Origin: Ralstonia pickettii
Lineage (GTDB): Bacteria > Pseudomonadota > Gammaproteobacteria > Burkholderiales > Burkholderiaceae
DNA length: 64,000 bases
Direction of reading: 5' to 3'
Assembly: GCF_030582395.1 (NCBI RefSeq)
Contig: NZ_CP104381.1
Span: 620,001-684,000 of the forward strand
Shown here: in pieces, positions 36,011 through 46,200 of the stretch
Position numbering within the stretch: the first letter of the stretch is position 1
Layout of the letters: every line of letters starts with the position of its first letter
Made by a program: the position numbers and the translations under genes
Notes under the pieces: model-generated
What the model saw: the letters and a program-made list of their open reading frames with translations, nothing else
What the model was told of the DNA's origin: nothing
Database searches by the model: none

Positions 36011-36191
36011 GGCGATAGGGCGTCAGTCAGCGCGCACGGTCACTGACTCACAGATAACTTACTTTCCGGTCATTAATGTACGCACGCGGCAGGGGTGGGT
36101 CAAGCGGCTTCGGCACTGTCAATCAGACTGGGCCTCGATTGTGCTGGTGCACAATAGCGGTTTCCGCCCCGATTTCGTTGACTGGGACAGC

Positions 36192-36449
36192 ATGGACTGT
36201 CGACCCCACTGCGGCGCCTGCTGCATCGCGCCTTCCATCTCTAGCCCCATTCCTGGCATGCCGAACGGCAAGCCGGCCGGCGTGCGCTGCGCGCAATTGG
36301 ACGACGCCAACGGTTGCCGTATCTTCGGCCAGCCGGAACGTCCGGCGGTGTGCGGCAGCCTGCAGCCCGAGCCCGACATGTGCGGAAGCTCGGCCACGCA
36401 TGCCATGCAGTTTCTGACGCGACTTGAAATCGCAACCGCAGCGCACTGA
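36192..36449 (+). CDS. YkgJ-family cysteine-cluster protein
   Basis: An 85-residue protein opening with [17 protein letters not shown], then [35 protein letters not shown] and MCGSS. The CxxCGxCC and later cysteines are the UPF0153 / YkgJ pattern, thought to bind zinc or an iron-sulfur cluster. Role unknown. I chose the ATG at 36192 because family members begin with M-[DE]-C-R; a GTG at 36141 would add 17 residues that are not typical. It is divergent from the tetR gene and 6 bases ahead of the DUF1439 gene. Confidence 0.88.
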   Translation: MDCRPHCGACCIAPSISSPIPGMPNGKPAGVRCAQLDDANGCRIFGQPERPAVCGSLQPEPDMCGSSATHAMQFLTRLEIATAAH

Positions 36450-36455
36450 TTTGTC

Positions 36456-37049
36456 ATGACCGATTCCACGAACACTGCCGCTCGATCCAAACGCGTTCGC
36501 TGGTGGGCGGGTGCGGCCGCTGTTGGAATAGCCATTGCCGTCACGCTCGTAGCCTGCATGCCCACTGGTTGGACCGGTGACGGCTACACCTTTTCGCGCA
36601 GCCAGATGCAGGACGCGCTGGCGCGCAAGTTTCCGTTCCAGCGGCGCTTCCTCGGCTTCTTCGACGTGACGCTATCCAACCCGCAGGTGTCACTTGACCC
36701 CGCGCGCAATCGCATTGCCATCCAGGCAGATGCCGTGGTGGAAAGCGGCCTGTTCCGCCAGCCGCTGACAGGTCCACTTGCCGTCTCCAGCGGCTTGCAT
36801 TACGACCCGTCCACGCATTCGATCGGACTGAATCAGCCCAGTGTTGATCGCTTCGATCTGCAGAACGTGCCCGGCGGTATCGGTCCGCAGATCAGCTCGA
36901 TCGGTTCGTTGATTGCGGGCCAGTTGCTCAATGACTACGCCGTCTACACGTTCAAGCCCGACCAGCTGAAAGTGGCCGGCATTGCGGTCGAGCCCGGTAC
37001 AATCACGGTTTTGCCCGAAGGTGTGCACGTTCAAGCCAAGCGGCCCTGA
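36456..37049 (+). CDS. DUF1439 (YceB-like) lipoprotein
   Basis: A 197-residue lipoprotein: signal hydrophobic stretch WWAGAAAVGIAIAVTLVAC with lipobox LVAC (Cys 34), then YTFSRSQMQDALARKFPFQRRFLGFFDVTLSNPQVSLDPARNRI and the amphipathic beta pattern of DUF1439. YceB-like proteins have a lipid-binding TULIP-related fold in the envelope. Starts 6 bases after the YkgJ-like gene, so both are probably cotranscribed. Confidence 0.9.
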   Translation: MTDSTNTAARSKRVRWWAGAAAVGIAIAVTLVACMPTGWTGDGYTFSRSQMQDALARKFPFQRRFLGFFDVTLSNPQVSLDPARNRIAIQADAVVESGLFRQPLTGPLAVSSGLHYDPSTHSIGLNQPSVDRFDLQNVPGGIGPQISSIGSLIAGQLLNDYAVYTFKPDQLKVAGIAVEPGTITVLPEGVHVQAKRP

Positions 37050-37100
37050 ATCTGCAGCACGCCCAGCGCTTCGTTTTCTTCTTCCTTCTTTGCCTACTGC

Positions 37101-37982
37101 ATGGACATCGCACTCGCCATCAAAGCGCTGATTCTCGGCATCGTCGAAGGCCTGACCGAGTTCCTTCCCATTTCCAGCACCGGCCACTTGATCCTCGCTG
37201 GCCAACTGCTCGACTTCAATGACGAAAAAGGCAAGATCTTCGAGATCGTGATCCAGTTCGGCGCCATCCTGGCGGTGTGCTGGGAGTTCCGTCACAAGAT
37301 CATCGACGTGATCAAGGGATTGCCGAATGACCCGCGTCAGCAGCGTTTTGCGATCAACGTGATCGTGGCGACGATCCCTGCAATCACGCTTGCGCTGATC
37401 TTCGGCAAAGCGATCAAGGCGCATCTGTTCAACCCGATCGTGGTGGCGTCGGCGTTCATCATTGGCGGCTTTGTGATCCTGTGGGCCGAATGGCGCGAAC
37501 GTCATCGCGGCGAAACGCACGACCCACGCGCCAATGCGCTGCTCGAAGCCGCCAAGGCTGGCGCGCCGCGCATTGAAACGCTGGATGACCTGCGCATCTC
37601 CGATGCCATCAAGGTGGGTTTCGCGCAGTGCTTCGCGCTGATTCCGGGCACGTCGCGCTCCGGCTCGACCATCATCGGCGGCCTGCTGTTTGGGCTGTCG
37701 CGCAAGGTGGCGACGGAGTTCTCGTTTTTCCTGGCGATTCCCGTGATTTTCGGTGCGACGGTGTACGAGCTGTACAAGTCGCGGGCGCTGCTGTCGGCCG
37801 ATGATCTGTCGATCTTCGCCGTGGGGTTTGTGGCCGCATTCATCTCCGCGTTCTTCTGCGTGCGCTGGTTGCTGAAGTTCATTGCCACGCATGATTTCCG
37901 CGGTTTTGCTTGGTACCGGATCATCTTCGGCATCATCGTGCTGGTAACGGCTTATACGCACCTCATCGCCTGGCAAGCCTGA
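37101..37982 (+). CDS. uppP: undecaprenyl-diphosphatase
   Basis: UppP (BacA) removes a phosphate from undecaprenyl diphosphate to recycle the lipid carrier used by peptidoglycan and the O-antigen genes of this window. The 293-residue multi-pass protein has [17 protein letters not shown] near the N-terminus (catalytic E...E and the SSTGHL motif), and [22 protein letters not shown], the PGxSRSG motif. Length and hydrophobic pattern match the family. A 21-base hairpin (38008-38028) follows the stop. Confidence 0.96.
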   Translation: MDIALAIKALILGIVEGLTEFLPISSTGHLILAGQLLDFNDEKGKIFEIVIQFGAILAVCWEFRHKIIDVIKGLPNDPRQQRFAINVIVATIPAITLALIFGKAIKAHLFNPIVVASAFIIGGFVILWAEWRERHRGETHDPRANALLEAAKAGAPRIETLDDLRISDAIKVGFAQCFALIPGTSRSGSTIIGGLLFGLSRKVATEFSFFLAIPVIFGATVYELYKSRALLSADDLSIFAVGFVAAFISAFFCVRWLLKFIATHDFRGFAWYRIIFGIIVLVTAYTHLIAWQA

Positions 37983-38007
37983 GCCACACGCAAGCATTTC
38001 CCTTCTT

Positions 38008-38028
38008 CGGTGCGAGGCTTTCGCACCG
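38008..38028 (+). terminator. hairpin after uppP, possible weak terminator
   Basis: CGGTGCGA-GGCTT-TCGCACCG is a perfect 8-bp stem with a 5-base loop, 26 bases after the uppP stop. No T-run follows, so if it ends transcription it is not a classical intrinsic terminator. Confidence 0.4.
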
Positions 38029-38101
38029 TCTGCACGATCGGGCAGATTCGGACACACTGGCGGTTTATTTAGCCAGCCGCTGACTGCCGAATCTCCCGAT
38101 C

Positions 38102-39214
38102 ATGAGTGCTCTCTTCCAGCCTTTTTCCCTGCGCGGTCTCACGCTTGAGAACCGCGTCGTCATTTCGCCGATGTGCCAGTACTCGGCCGACAACGGCCAA
38201 GCCACGGCGTGGCATCACACGCATCTGGGCAGCCTGTCGCTTTCGGGCGCCGGATTGCTGATGATTGAGGCGACCGCGGTGTCGCCAGAAGGCCGCATCA
38301 CGAACGGCTGCCTTGGTTTGTGGGACGACGCGACCGAAGCCGCGCTTGAGCGCACGCTGGCTGCCATTCGCCAGAATGCGTTGGTGCCGATCGGCATGCA
38401 GATCGCGCACGCGGGCCGCAAGGCTTCGAGCGCTCGGCCTTGGGAAGGCGGAGCGTTGCTGGCGCTCGACGCAGGCGGTTGGGAAACGATGGGGCCGTCC
38501 GCGTTGCCGCAGCGCCCCGAGGAGCGCGCCCCGCGCGAAATGACCGATGCAGACCTCGCCCGCGTACGCGATCAGTTCGTCGGTACCGCTCGCCGCGCTG
38601 TGCGGCTGGGGCTAGCGGCCATCGAGCTGCACGCCGCACATGGCTATCTCCTGCACGAATTTCTGTCGCCGATTGCCAATCAGCGCACCGATGCCTATGG
38701 CGGTTCGCGTGAGAACCGCATGCGTTATCCGCTGGAGATTTTCGATGCGGTGCGCGCAGTGGTGCCGGACAACATCCCCGTGGGGGTGCGCGTGTCGGCC
38801 ACCGATTGGGTGGAGGGCGGCTGGACGCCGGAAGATTCGGTGGCGTTTGCACAGGCGCTGCGTGCCCGCGGCTGCGATTGGATCGATGCTTCGTCGGGCG
38901 GTGTGTCGCCGCTGCAGCAGATTCCGTTATCGACCGGCTACCAGGTGCCGTTTGCCGAGAAGATCCGCAACGGAGCCGACATCCCGACCATCGCCGTCGG
39001 CCTCATCAACGAAGCGCATGAGGCTGAGGCCATCGTTGCGCAAGGGCGTGCGGATTTGGTCGCTGTCGGCCGGGCGTTCCTCTACAACCCGCATTGGGCC
39101 TGGGCGGCCGCCGCTGAGCTGGGCGCGACGGTCAAGGCACCTCCGCAATACTGGCGCGCCTTCCCGCGCCACGCCAAGAACCTCTTCGGCGATACGCATT
39201 TCGGCGCACGCTGA
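38102..39214 (+). CDS. NADH:flavin oxidoreductase, Old Yellow Enzyme family (YqjM/NamA-like)
   Basis: A 370-residue FMN enzyme of the ene-reductase family. SPMCQYSADNGQATAWHHTHLGSLSLSGAGLLMIEATAV holds the FMN-binding start with the Cys typical of the YqjM class; GMQIAHAGRKAS and ELHAAHGYLLHEFLSPIANQRTDAYGGS contain the substrate-binding His pair; VAVGRAFLYNPHWAW binds the FMN phosphate. Likely reduces activated C=C bonds. It ends 25 bases from convergent trmB. Confidence 0.94.
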   Translation: MSALFQPFSLRGLTLENRVVISPMCQYSADNGQATAWHHTHLGSLSLSGAGLLMIEATAVSPEGRITNGCLGLWDDATEAALERTLAAIRQNALVPIGMQIAHAGRKASSARPWEGGALLALDAGGWETMGPSALPQRPEERAPREMTDADLARVRDQFVGTARRAVRLGLAAIELHAAHGYLLHEFLSPIANQRTDAYGGSRENRMRYPLEIFDAVRAVVPDNIPVGVRVSATDWVEGGWTPEDSVAFAQALRARGCDWIDASSGGVSPLQQIPLSTGYQVPFAEKIRNGADIPTIAVGLINEAHEAEAIVAQGRADLVAVGRAFLYNPHWAWAAAAELGATVKAPPQYWRAFPRHAKNLFGDTHFGAR

Positions 39215-39239
39215 CGCGCGCCAGCATGCGCGGACGTGG

Positions 39240-40013
39240 TCAGGCCCGCTTGCGGAAGACCACGTCCCACACGCCGTGCCCGAGGCGCAGGCCGCGCTTC
39301 TCGAACTTCGTGACGGGCCGATAGTCGGGGCGCGGCGCGAAGCCGTCGGCGGTGTTTTCCAGCGTCGGTTCGGCGGACAACACTTCGAGCATCTGGTCGG
39401 CGTATTCCTCCCAGTCCGTCGCGCAATGCAGATAGCCGCCCGGCTTGAGGTGCGCGGCAAGACGTGCGACGAACGGGCTCTGGATCAGGCGCCGCTTGTT
39501 GTGGCGCTTCTTGTGCCACGGGTCGGGGAAGAACACGTGAATGCCATCGAGCGTGCCTTCCGGAATCATGTGGGCCAGCACTTCCACGGCATCGTGCGAA
39601 ACGATGCGGATGTTGCCGATCTCGCGTTCGCCGATCAGCTTGAGCAACGCACCAACGCCAGGCTCATGCACTTCCACACCGAGAAAATCATCGTCCGGGC
39701 GCAATTGCGCGATGTGCGCGGTGGTCTCGCCCATGCCAAAGCCGATCTCGAAGATGCGCTTGGCGCCGGCGCGGCCGAAGGCGGCGTCCCAATCCAAGGG
39801 CTCGGCAGCGTAAGGCAGCAGGAAGCGCGGGCCGAGTTCATCGATGGCACGCTGCTGGCCGGTCGAGGTACGGCCGGCGCGGCGCACGAACGAGCGGATG
39901 CGACGCGGGTGGCCGGTTTCCGCACCGCTTTCGGCGCTTTCTGCGGTATTGGTGTCTTGCGATTCCGGCGTGATGTCGTCGGGGCCGGTGCCCGGCTGTT
40001 CGATGGGCTGCAT
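39240..40013 (-). CDS. trmB: tRNA (guanine-N7-)-methyltransferase
   Basis: TrmB methylates G46 of tRNAs. The 257-residue protein has a variable acidic N-terminus, [22 protein letters not shown] motif [30 protein letters not shown], and the family hallmark [18 protein letters not shown]. The ATG at 40013 is chosen; a TTG at 40040 would extend it by nine residues. It lies just after tRNA-Gly and its terminator, same strand. Confidence 0.95.
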   Translation of the reverse strand: MQPIEQPGTGPDDITPESQDTNTAESAESGAETGHPRRIRSFVRRAGRTSTGQQRAIDELGPRFLLPYAAEPLDWDAAFGRAGAKRIFEIGFGMGETTAHIAQLRPDDDFLGVEVHEPGVGALLKLIGEREIGNIRIVSHDAVEVLAHMIPEGTLDGIHVFFPDPWHKKRHNKRRLIQSPFVARLAAHLKPGGYLHCATDWEEYADQMLEVLSAEPTLENTADGFAPRPDYRPVTKFEKRGLRLGHGVWDVVFRKRA

Positions 40014-40063
40014 GGAGATCCCGTGCCGGTTGCCCGTCAATGGACGAGGGGCGCGCAGGCAAC

Positions 40064-40087
40064 AAAAAAGCCGCCGAGGGCGGCTTC
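40064..40087 (-). terminator. intrinsic terminator of tRNA-Gly
   Basis: On the minus strand: GAAGCCGCC, loop CTC, GGCGGC, then six T's. The GC stem plus T-run lies 12 bases past the tRNA CCA end and stops its transcript before trmB. Confidence 0.88.
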
Positions 40088-40098
40088 AGACTGTTCGG

Positions 40099-40172
40099 TG
40101 GAGCGGGCGATGGGAATCGAACCCACGGCTCTAGCTTGGGAAGCTAGGGTATTACCATTATACGACGCCCGC
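40099..40172 (-). tRNA. tRNA-Gly, anticodon CCC
   Basis: The minus strand folds as a complete tRNA: acceptor GCGGGCG paired with CGCCCGC, D arm with TATAATGGTAATA, anticodon stem CTAGC/GCTAG with loop TTCCCAA (anticodon CCC, reading GGG), T arm with GTGGGTTCGATTCCCAT, and an encoded 3' CCA. Length 74. It marks the edge of the conserved chromosome; accessory DNA starts on its 5' side. Confidence 0.96.
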
Positions 40173-40226
40173 GTAGCCCCACATTCTATGCGGGGTTGCA
40201 AGGGTTGGGCAAGCGGGGAGGATGGA

Positions 40227-40248
40227 CGGTGACGTGAAAAGTGTCACC
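40227..40248. repeat. GGTGAC...GTCACC motif, copy 1
   Basis: GGTGAC-9 bases-GTCACC is a 6-bp inverted repeat 55 bases from tRNA-Gly. Bases 40227-40246 match 61000-61019 at 19 of 20 positions. The two copies bracket most of the accessory region. They may be remains of mobile-element ends or sites for one DNA-binding protein; neither is proven. Confidence 0.35.
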
Positions 40249-40343
40249 ACCGGCACTCCGCTCGCTGCATTCGCTGGCATTGAGAGTGACAAGTCATCTT
40301 TGACGCATGGGCTCCGCAGAGTCGCGAAGCGCATGTTCTGTAG

Positions 40344-40785
40344 TCATGGCGCGACCTGTATCTGGTCGCTGATGTCGCCCATGCTGGGAAAGGATCCGCG
40401 TTCAATCAGAACGCACGCCACAGCGTCGCGATACGCTACGTGCTTCTCCCATGGCTCCCGCTCAAAGATCGCGTGCAGCTTCCCAGACGGGGCGAAGCCG
40501 TCTCGAAGTTCAGATACGGCAAGTCCGTCCAGTTGCTCTCGAATCTGGGACAGTTCGGCTTCGGAGAATGGGAAGGGAATGTTGGCCAGCGTCAGCCTTG
40601 GAGAGGCGGCATGCGTGTGCGGGGTTTGACAAGGCTTTCTGCTCCGCCTCGGCTGCGCCAGTCTTGTCAAACGTGAGGCCGTATTCCTTATGAATCGCGC
40701 CCATGAGCAGATTGGCCGTCTCGGCCTAGCATGTCAAGCTCAAAAGCAGGCTGGGCAATAGAGTCACGCGCTTTATTGTAGTGGT
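40344..40785 (-). pseudogene. decayed unidentified gene next to tRNA-Gly
   Basis: Three minus-strand frames connect into one protein-like run: ARDSIAQPAFELDML, then after a shift ETANLLMGAIHKEYGL and FDKTGAAEAEQKAL, then after another shift near 40610 LTLANIPFPFSEAEL, LDGLAVSELRDGFAPSG, REPWEKHVAYRDAVACVLIE, ending at TGA 40346-40344. Amino-acid composition looks real in each piece but no single frame covers it. I do not recognise the family. It looks like a gene broken by at least two frameshifts, left at the border of the accessory region. Confidence 0.45.
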
Positions 40786-41597
40786 GCCCTCGGTTGCGCG
40801 TGATAGATGACCGCACCTAAGCACCCAGTTCGACTATGTTGGTCGCGGGGCGCTGGAATTATGCCTCCGGGCAAGCCACCATCACCAGAGATGAAATTCT
40901 GCCCTACCAGCGGCCTGCAGTCGCGCGCAAACCAGCTCAGCCGTCTATTTCTAAATTTTTCAACGCAGATATAAAAAATAATAACAACATCGAATTTCTT
41001 ATCAATTAGTCAATTTGGGTTATTTCCACAGCCAAGATTTTTGCTAGGATTTTATGCAGTCGACCTCAGAGTCCGACACAAAGCGCACGGGCGGTACGGT
41101 GGCCAATGTCATCGGAGTTACAAGTGAAAACAATGATGGATCGCTCGCGTTCGATTTCCGTCCTTCCCGCGTTCTTTGAATTCCACGCTGGAGTTATTTC
41201 CACGCCTCAGAGCCCACGGCGCACCAAGTCGCTCAGCCTGCGCCGAGTCCTGCCTTCGACTTAGCGATTTCCTAAGTTATCACAGATTTGATTCGTCAAT
41301 TGCATTTCGCCATGCATGGTGAGGGAGGCGACGTTTCGCCTTCGCAAATCACGTTTGAGCACTTGATATTACGACGAATGGCTTGGCAGTGTGCACCCTA
41401 TGGAAATATTATGTCTGCCGGTTCCGCAAATTCGTACTTTTGGTGGTCATTTTTATAACTCACGGCTCCACGGAGTGAAATTCTGCGCCCAATAATCGTG
41501 CGGCACTTGTTGAAAGCGTACACGTCACGACCAACGGCGATTAAATGTTGCCATCAGTAGTAGCCCGGATGAGTTGGATCGATGTGGAGACCTATTA
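40786..41597. other. gene-poor, locally AT-rich stretch before the secretion locus
   Basis: No convincing gene is seen. The part 40945-41055 is strongly AT-rich (TAAATTTTT, ATAAAAAATAATAA), unlike the GC-rich surroundings, and would suit H-NS binding or a promoter. A short frame at 41054-41179 (41 codons) has AGGA four bases ahead of its ATG but no known features. The rest shows mixed composition and no clear repeats. The long untranslated region suggests the locus downstream is controlled from here. Confidence 0.5.
41054..41179 (+). CDS. doubtful 41-codon small ORF
   Basis: ATG at 41054 follows AGGA at 41046-41049 and the strongly AT-rich block, and the frame stays open to TGA 41177-41179. 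The peptide is polar, with TGGTVANVIGVTSENNDG in its middle, without signal or membrane segment. It could be a leader or chance ORF. Listed because its ribosome site is placed correctly. Confidence 0.2.
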   Translation: MQSTSESDTKRTGGTVANVIGVTSENNDGSLAFDFRPSRVL

Positions 41598-42356
41598 ATG
41601 ATTAATTCGCGATCTAGCCCCGGATTCTTCGCAATGGAGAGATGCGCTAACAGAAGAAAAAACTCAACCATCGTTCTCTTGATGGCATTGATCTGCGCGT
41701 CACCTTGTGCATCCTCTAGTCCTCCCCGGGATGCCGCTCTCACTCAGAAGGATTTGAGGAAAATGGAAACCCAGAATCCATCTGGATCACCGGTCGGTAT
41801 CCAAGAATTTTGGCAACGAATATTAGCATTGATAGGCAACAACCATAAAGGCTACGTCAGGAAGAGTGAGGTCGAGGAGAAGTTATCTATTCACTTTTCG
41901 CATATTGAAAAGGATGGTGATCGGAGAAATCTTGGGTCCGAATACTTCTACGAATTTAATAATGAAATTTACGGTATTGGACAAGTAAAGATAGGACTTT
42001 ATGAGGACAAGACCTTCTCATTGCTAAACGTCGATTGGTTTCAGCGCCAACAATACGCCATGGGTCAGGAGAACGACCCGGCGGTGGCCCTGGAAAATCG
42101 TCATCCTCACCTGGACTATGGAGTGGAGCCGAACTGCTTGATGGTGAATGGTGTCTTGCGTGATCTGGGGAAATTGGGGTGGGAGACAAAAGGAAATTCC
42201 ATTCCGGTCGGCGAATACTCCAGAGTTTTGTTCATGTCCGGCGATCCCGCGCCGCCGGAAATTGTTGGAACAACCAAACCATACATCTCAGTCACATCCC
42301 CAAGCGAGTCTAGTTCCTGCGTGGTCGCACTTTCAATTAGATCACGATCCAACTAA
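41598..42356 (+). CDS. unrecognised exported protein at the head of the secretion locus
   Basis: A 252-residue protein with a long basic N-region (RCANRRKN) and hydrophobic core STIVLLMALICASPCA, then SSSPP, which looks like a cleavable signal. The mature part is polar and acidic with VGIQEFWQRILALIGN, VRKSEVEEKLSIHFSHIE, FYEFNNEIYGIGQVKIGLYED; no catalytic motif stands out. Start ATG 41598 is fixed by GGAGA at 41586-41590. Codon use is more AT-rich than in the O-antigen region. It lies 28 bases ahead of the metalloprotease-like gene and may be an accessory or protective partner of the secreted protein. Confidence 0.6.
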   Translation: MINSRSSPGFFAMERCANRRKNSTIVLLMALICASPCASSSPPRDAALTQKDLRKMETQNPSGSPVGIQEFWQRILALIGNNHKGYVRKSEVEEKLSIHFSHIEKDGDRRNLGSEYFYEFNNEIYGIGQVKIGLYEDKTFSLLNVDWFQRQQYAMGQENDPAVALENRHPHLDYGVEPNCLMVNGVLRDLGKLGWETKGNSIPVGEYSRVLFMSGDPAPPEIVGTTKPYISVTSPSESSSCVVALSIRSRSN

Positions 42357-42384
42357 ATAGCCTCGCGTGATTTAGGAGACAATC

Positions 42385-43164
42385 ATGCCGACGTCCATTA
42401 CCGACCCAAAGTTGAATGCACTGCTGAATGCTATTTCCGACCCTGCTGGAAAAACGGCGATTACCAACGCCTTGTTGGCTTCGCCTCCGCTACTGGCTAT
42501 GTACACAGACATGGCAAATGGAAATCACGGGGATCAAGTTCTCACTAAGATTGATTACAATCCCGACATTGGTGACAAAACCGGTTGGTACAGCTCGGGA
42601 ACAATGCATATCGGCTTAGGTTGGATCAGTGTAAGTGGGAGCATAAATCAAGAAAAACTAAGCTATTTAATGGGGCATGAGGGGCAGCATGATGTAGATG
42701 CGGCTGATGTGGCCGCCGCTGACTCTACATTTAATCAAGCAGTTTCTAATAAGGCCAGTTCTGGCGGCTCCCAGCCGCATGACTATACGGCCATCCTTGC
42801 AGCAGACCAACAGGCACATCTAAATGATGAGGGGAAAGCCGACATTGCCGGCTGGAACGCCGCAGTGTCGGCACTTGGTCATCCACCAACTGCAACTGAC
42901 ATTAGCACTCTAACCAGTCTCTTAGGTCATTCCTTTTACGACGGAAACGGCAATCTAAAGCCAGGCTTCGCTCCCGACCCGAATAATCCGGGACAAATTC
43001 TCATCACTGACCCTCAGACCGTCGCGAATGCGGCAAATCAGTATGGTAACTATACGCCGTCCACCGGCAATGGCGTCGCGGACACCTATCGTCAATTCTA
43101 CGATGGCCCGAAAATCGATGCGATCGCCATCGCAGAGAATGGTAGGGCATTTCAAATCGATTAA
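42385..43164 (+). CDS. metalloprotease-like head of a type I secreted repeat protein (ends at an in-frame TAA)
   Basis: A 259-residue frame with HEGQH at residues 98-102 (bases 42676-42690), the HExxH zinc motif, followed 50 residues later by LNDEGKADIAGW, where Glu or Asp could be the third ligand. There is no signal peptide, as expected for type I export. The frame stops at TAA 43162-43164, but the same frame stays open afterwards (SALGLTNAPNNGG) straight into the 1215-residue repeat protein. The simplest reading is one protein of about 1488 residues with a single nonsense codon (a C-to-T change of CAA would do it). ATG 42385 has AGGAGA upstream (42374-42379). Activity is inferred from the motif alone. 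Confidence 0.7.
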   Translation: MPTSITDPKLNALLNAISDPAGKTAITNALLASPPLLAMYTDMANGNHGDQVLTKIDYNPDIGDKTGWYSSGTMHIGLGWISVSGSINQEKLSYLMGHEGQHDVDAADVAAADSTFNQAVSNKASSGGSQPHDYTAILAADQQAHLNDEGKADIAGWNAAVSALGHPPTATDISTLTSLLGHSFYDGNGNLKPGFAPDPNNPGQILITDPQTVANAANQYGNYTPSTGNGVADTYRQFYDGPKIDAIAIAENGRAFQID

Positions 43165-43203
43165 TCCGCACTCGGGCTGACGAATGCGCCGAACAATGGG
43201 GGC

Positions 43204-46200
43204 GTGCTCTCAACGTTGGAAGCTGACGATTTAATGATTAGATCTAATCTAATAAACAGCAGCGCCGGACAACAATGTACGATAATTAATGCAGCGGATG
43301 GCAGTACAAGTATTTTCAGCTTCAACGCCAATCAGACCACAGTTGAGTTTAAGTCAGTGCCAAGCTCGTTTACGAGCGACGAAACGAGAACATACAACAT
43401 CTCAACATCTTCAAATAATACGAAGCAAGCAACTCTTGCCTCCGATGACATAAAAACTATATTCAACGGATCTTTGGCGAGCGAAACGAAAACAACATAT
43501 AGCTCTGACGGAACAACCATTACCACATCTACAGACAGCAACGGTGATGGCAAGGTCGACACGGTTGAAACGGTTGTCTATACAGACAGCAGTCGCTCCA
43601 AATTGAGCACAGATACGACGACGAGTTACAATTATTCCGCAGGGACCATGGAGGTTGATTTCGTCAACTATAATCCAGGCGGCACGCAGTGCACATTTGA
43701 TAAGAGCACAACGCCGATAAACGGCGGAACAACGATAAGCGACGTTAATGGAACGGAAACGCCTCAAGGCTCAGTGCTGACGGCGAATTTTACCGGTAAC
43801 GGTGGTTCAATCAACGCGAATAATGCCGCCGTTTCGGTGGCAAATGGGGCGACCGCTACCATTACGGGGTCTGGCAACACGGTAAAAGAAGGGAATGGGG
43901 ATGCTGTCACAGTAATTGGTAGTGACACCGTTACCACGCCAGCTCATACATTCACCACTTCTGGCGAGAACACGGTTGTAACCAGCTCGGATGGTACGAC
44001 CGCTCAGGATCAGCAGTTGAACTCCCAAGGGCAGGAGGTAGATGCCGTCAACTACACCACTGGCTTTCTGGGCCTCTTTCCTTACGAGACCAATCAGGAA
44101 AATTTCAACCCAGCGACGGGCGCCGAAATCTCGAACGTTCAGTACAACTCGTCAGGACAGGAAACAGATGTACAGTATTTCGCTGGCACAACAACCAATA
44201 ACTACGAGACAAATCAGGTAAATTTTAATACGTCCACCGGCGGTGAGGTAACAAACGTATTGTATAACTCGGCAGGCCAAGAAACCGGGGTGCAAAACTA
44301 CGCCGGCACTGCCACGAACGACTACGAAATTAATCAAGAGAACTTCAACCCGTCTACCGGCGCTGAGATCTCGAACATCCAGTACAACACATCGAGCCAA
44401 AAGACCGATGTGCAGTATTTTGTTGGAACCACGTCCAACGACTACGAGACCAATCAAGTTAATTTCAACCCTGTCACTGGTGCGGAGACGTCAAACGTCC
44501 AGTACAACTCATCTGGGCAAGAAACCGACGTCCAGGTTTATGCCGGCACCGCCACTGGAAATTACGAAACAAATCAGGAAAATTTCAACCCAGCCTCTGG
44601 CGCCGAAACATCCAACATTTTGTATAACTCGGCGGGCCAGGAAACCGGAGTGCAGTACTTCACCAGTGGATTGCTGTCCACTTACGAAACCAACCAAGAG
44701 AACTTCAATCCGGCGACGGGTGCCGAGATCTCGAATGTTCAGTACAACTCGTCAGGGCAGGAGACGGATATACAGTACTTCGTTGGGACAACGACCAACG
44801 ACTATGAAACCAATCAGGTAAATTTCAATCCGTCTACTGGTGCTGAGACAACGAACGTACTGTATAACTCAGCGGGTCAGGAGACCGGTATTCAAAATTA
44901 TGCCGGTACCACAACGAACGACTATGAGATCAATCAAGAGAATTTTAATCCGTCCACTGGCGCGGAGATCTCAAACATGCAGTACAACACATCGGGAAAA
45001 GAAACAGATGTGCAGTACTTCGTGGGAACCACCAGCAACGATTACGAAACCAACCAGGTCAACCTCAATCCGACCACCGGCGCGGAAACGTCCAATGTTC
45101 AATACAACTCGTCGGGACAAGAGACTGATGTTCAAGTTTATGCCGGCACCGCAACCGGAAACTATGAAACCAACCAGATAAACTACAACCCCTCCACAGG
45201 TGCTGCGACGTCGAACGTGCTTTATAACTCGGCGGGTCAAGAAACAGCCGTACAGAATTTCGCGGGTACCACTAGCAACAACTACGAAATCAATCAGGAA
45301 AACTTCAACCCAGCCAACGGAGCTGAAGTTTCCAACATGCAGTACAACGCGTCGGGACAAGAAACGGATGAGCAGTTTTTTGCCGGAACGACGACCAACG
45401 ACTACGAAACCAATCAAGTCAACTACAGCACGGCCAACGGAGCCGAGACAACAAACGTTCTGTACAACTCCTCGGGGCAGGAGACAGAGATCCAGTATTT
45501 CGCAGGAACGACGACTAACAACTACGAAACCAGCCAGATTAGCTACAACCCATCAAATGGGTACGCGACATCGAACATTCAATTCGACTCTACTGGTCAC
45601 GAGCTTGATGCACAGTATTTCATTGGATCTGGACCAACTAACTACGAGACGGAGAATGTTAAGTTTAATTCCGGTGCCGCCTATTCGTATGAAATAGACA
45701 GATTCAACTCAAGTGGGGCGACCGAGGTGGACCAGTATAACCAAACAACTGGTCAGCAGACTGACGCAATGTTCTTCAATCCTTCAACAGGTCTTGAAAC
45801 GGAGGAGGAGAGATTTAACCCTGCTGCCGGCCAGTATGCGGACGAGATCCTGCAATACAACTCGAATGGCAAGGAAGTTGAAGATGAACAGTTCAATGCC
45901 TCGACTGGTCAGGCAACTGCGGTCTATTTTTGGGACGGGACCAACAACTATGCCTATGAAGAGGAGTTTTCGAACGGTGGACAGTACTTCAGTGAAGTGG
46001 ATTACTTCAATTCTTCCACCGGAGCGGAGACTTCTGGCGAGCAATTCAACGGCCAAACGGGTGCTGAGACGGCGTACTACAGCAATGGGGCATGGCAATC
46101 GTATTCTCCAGGCGACCCGGTGGCTACAGATCCCTCTGTCAGCACCAGCCCCGATACGCCGCCTGATTTGCCCGATTTGAGCTCATGTCCCGATGGTACT

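Noticed and set aside
36061..36080. TetR operator around TTTCCGGTCA
   Set aside because: The arms match poorly beyond the central CCGG; too weak to list as a site.
40099..40172. tRNA-Gly as the attachment site of the accessory region
   Set aside because: The tRNA runs on the minus strand, so its 3' end, where integrases usually recombine, faces trmB and not the accessory DNA. No repeat of its 3' end or integrase was found.
40222..40629. 135-codon plus-strand frame
   Set aside because: It opposes the more protein-like decayed minus-strand gene and has no ribosome site or recognisable motif.
44083..45642. Regular 120-bp repeats as a CRISPR array
   Set aside because: There are no unique spacers; the whole period is a translated repeat with synonymous drift inside one open frame.
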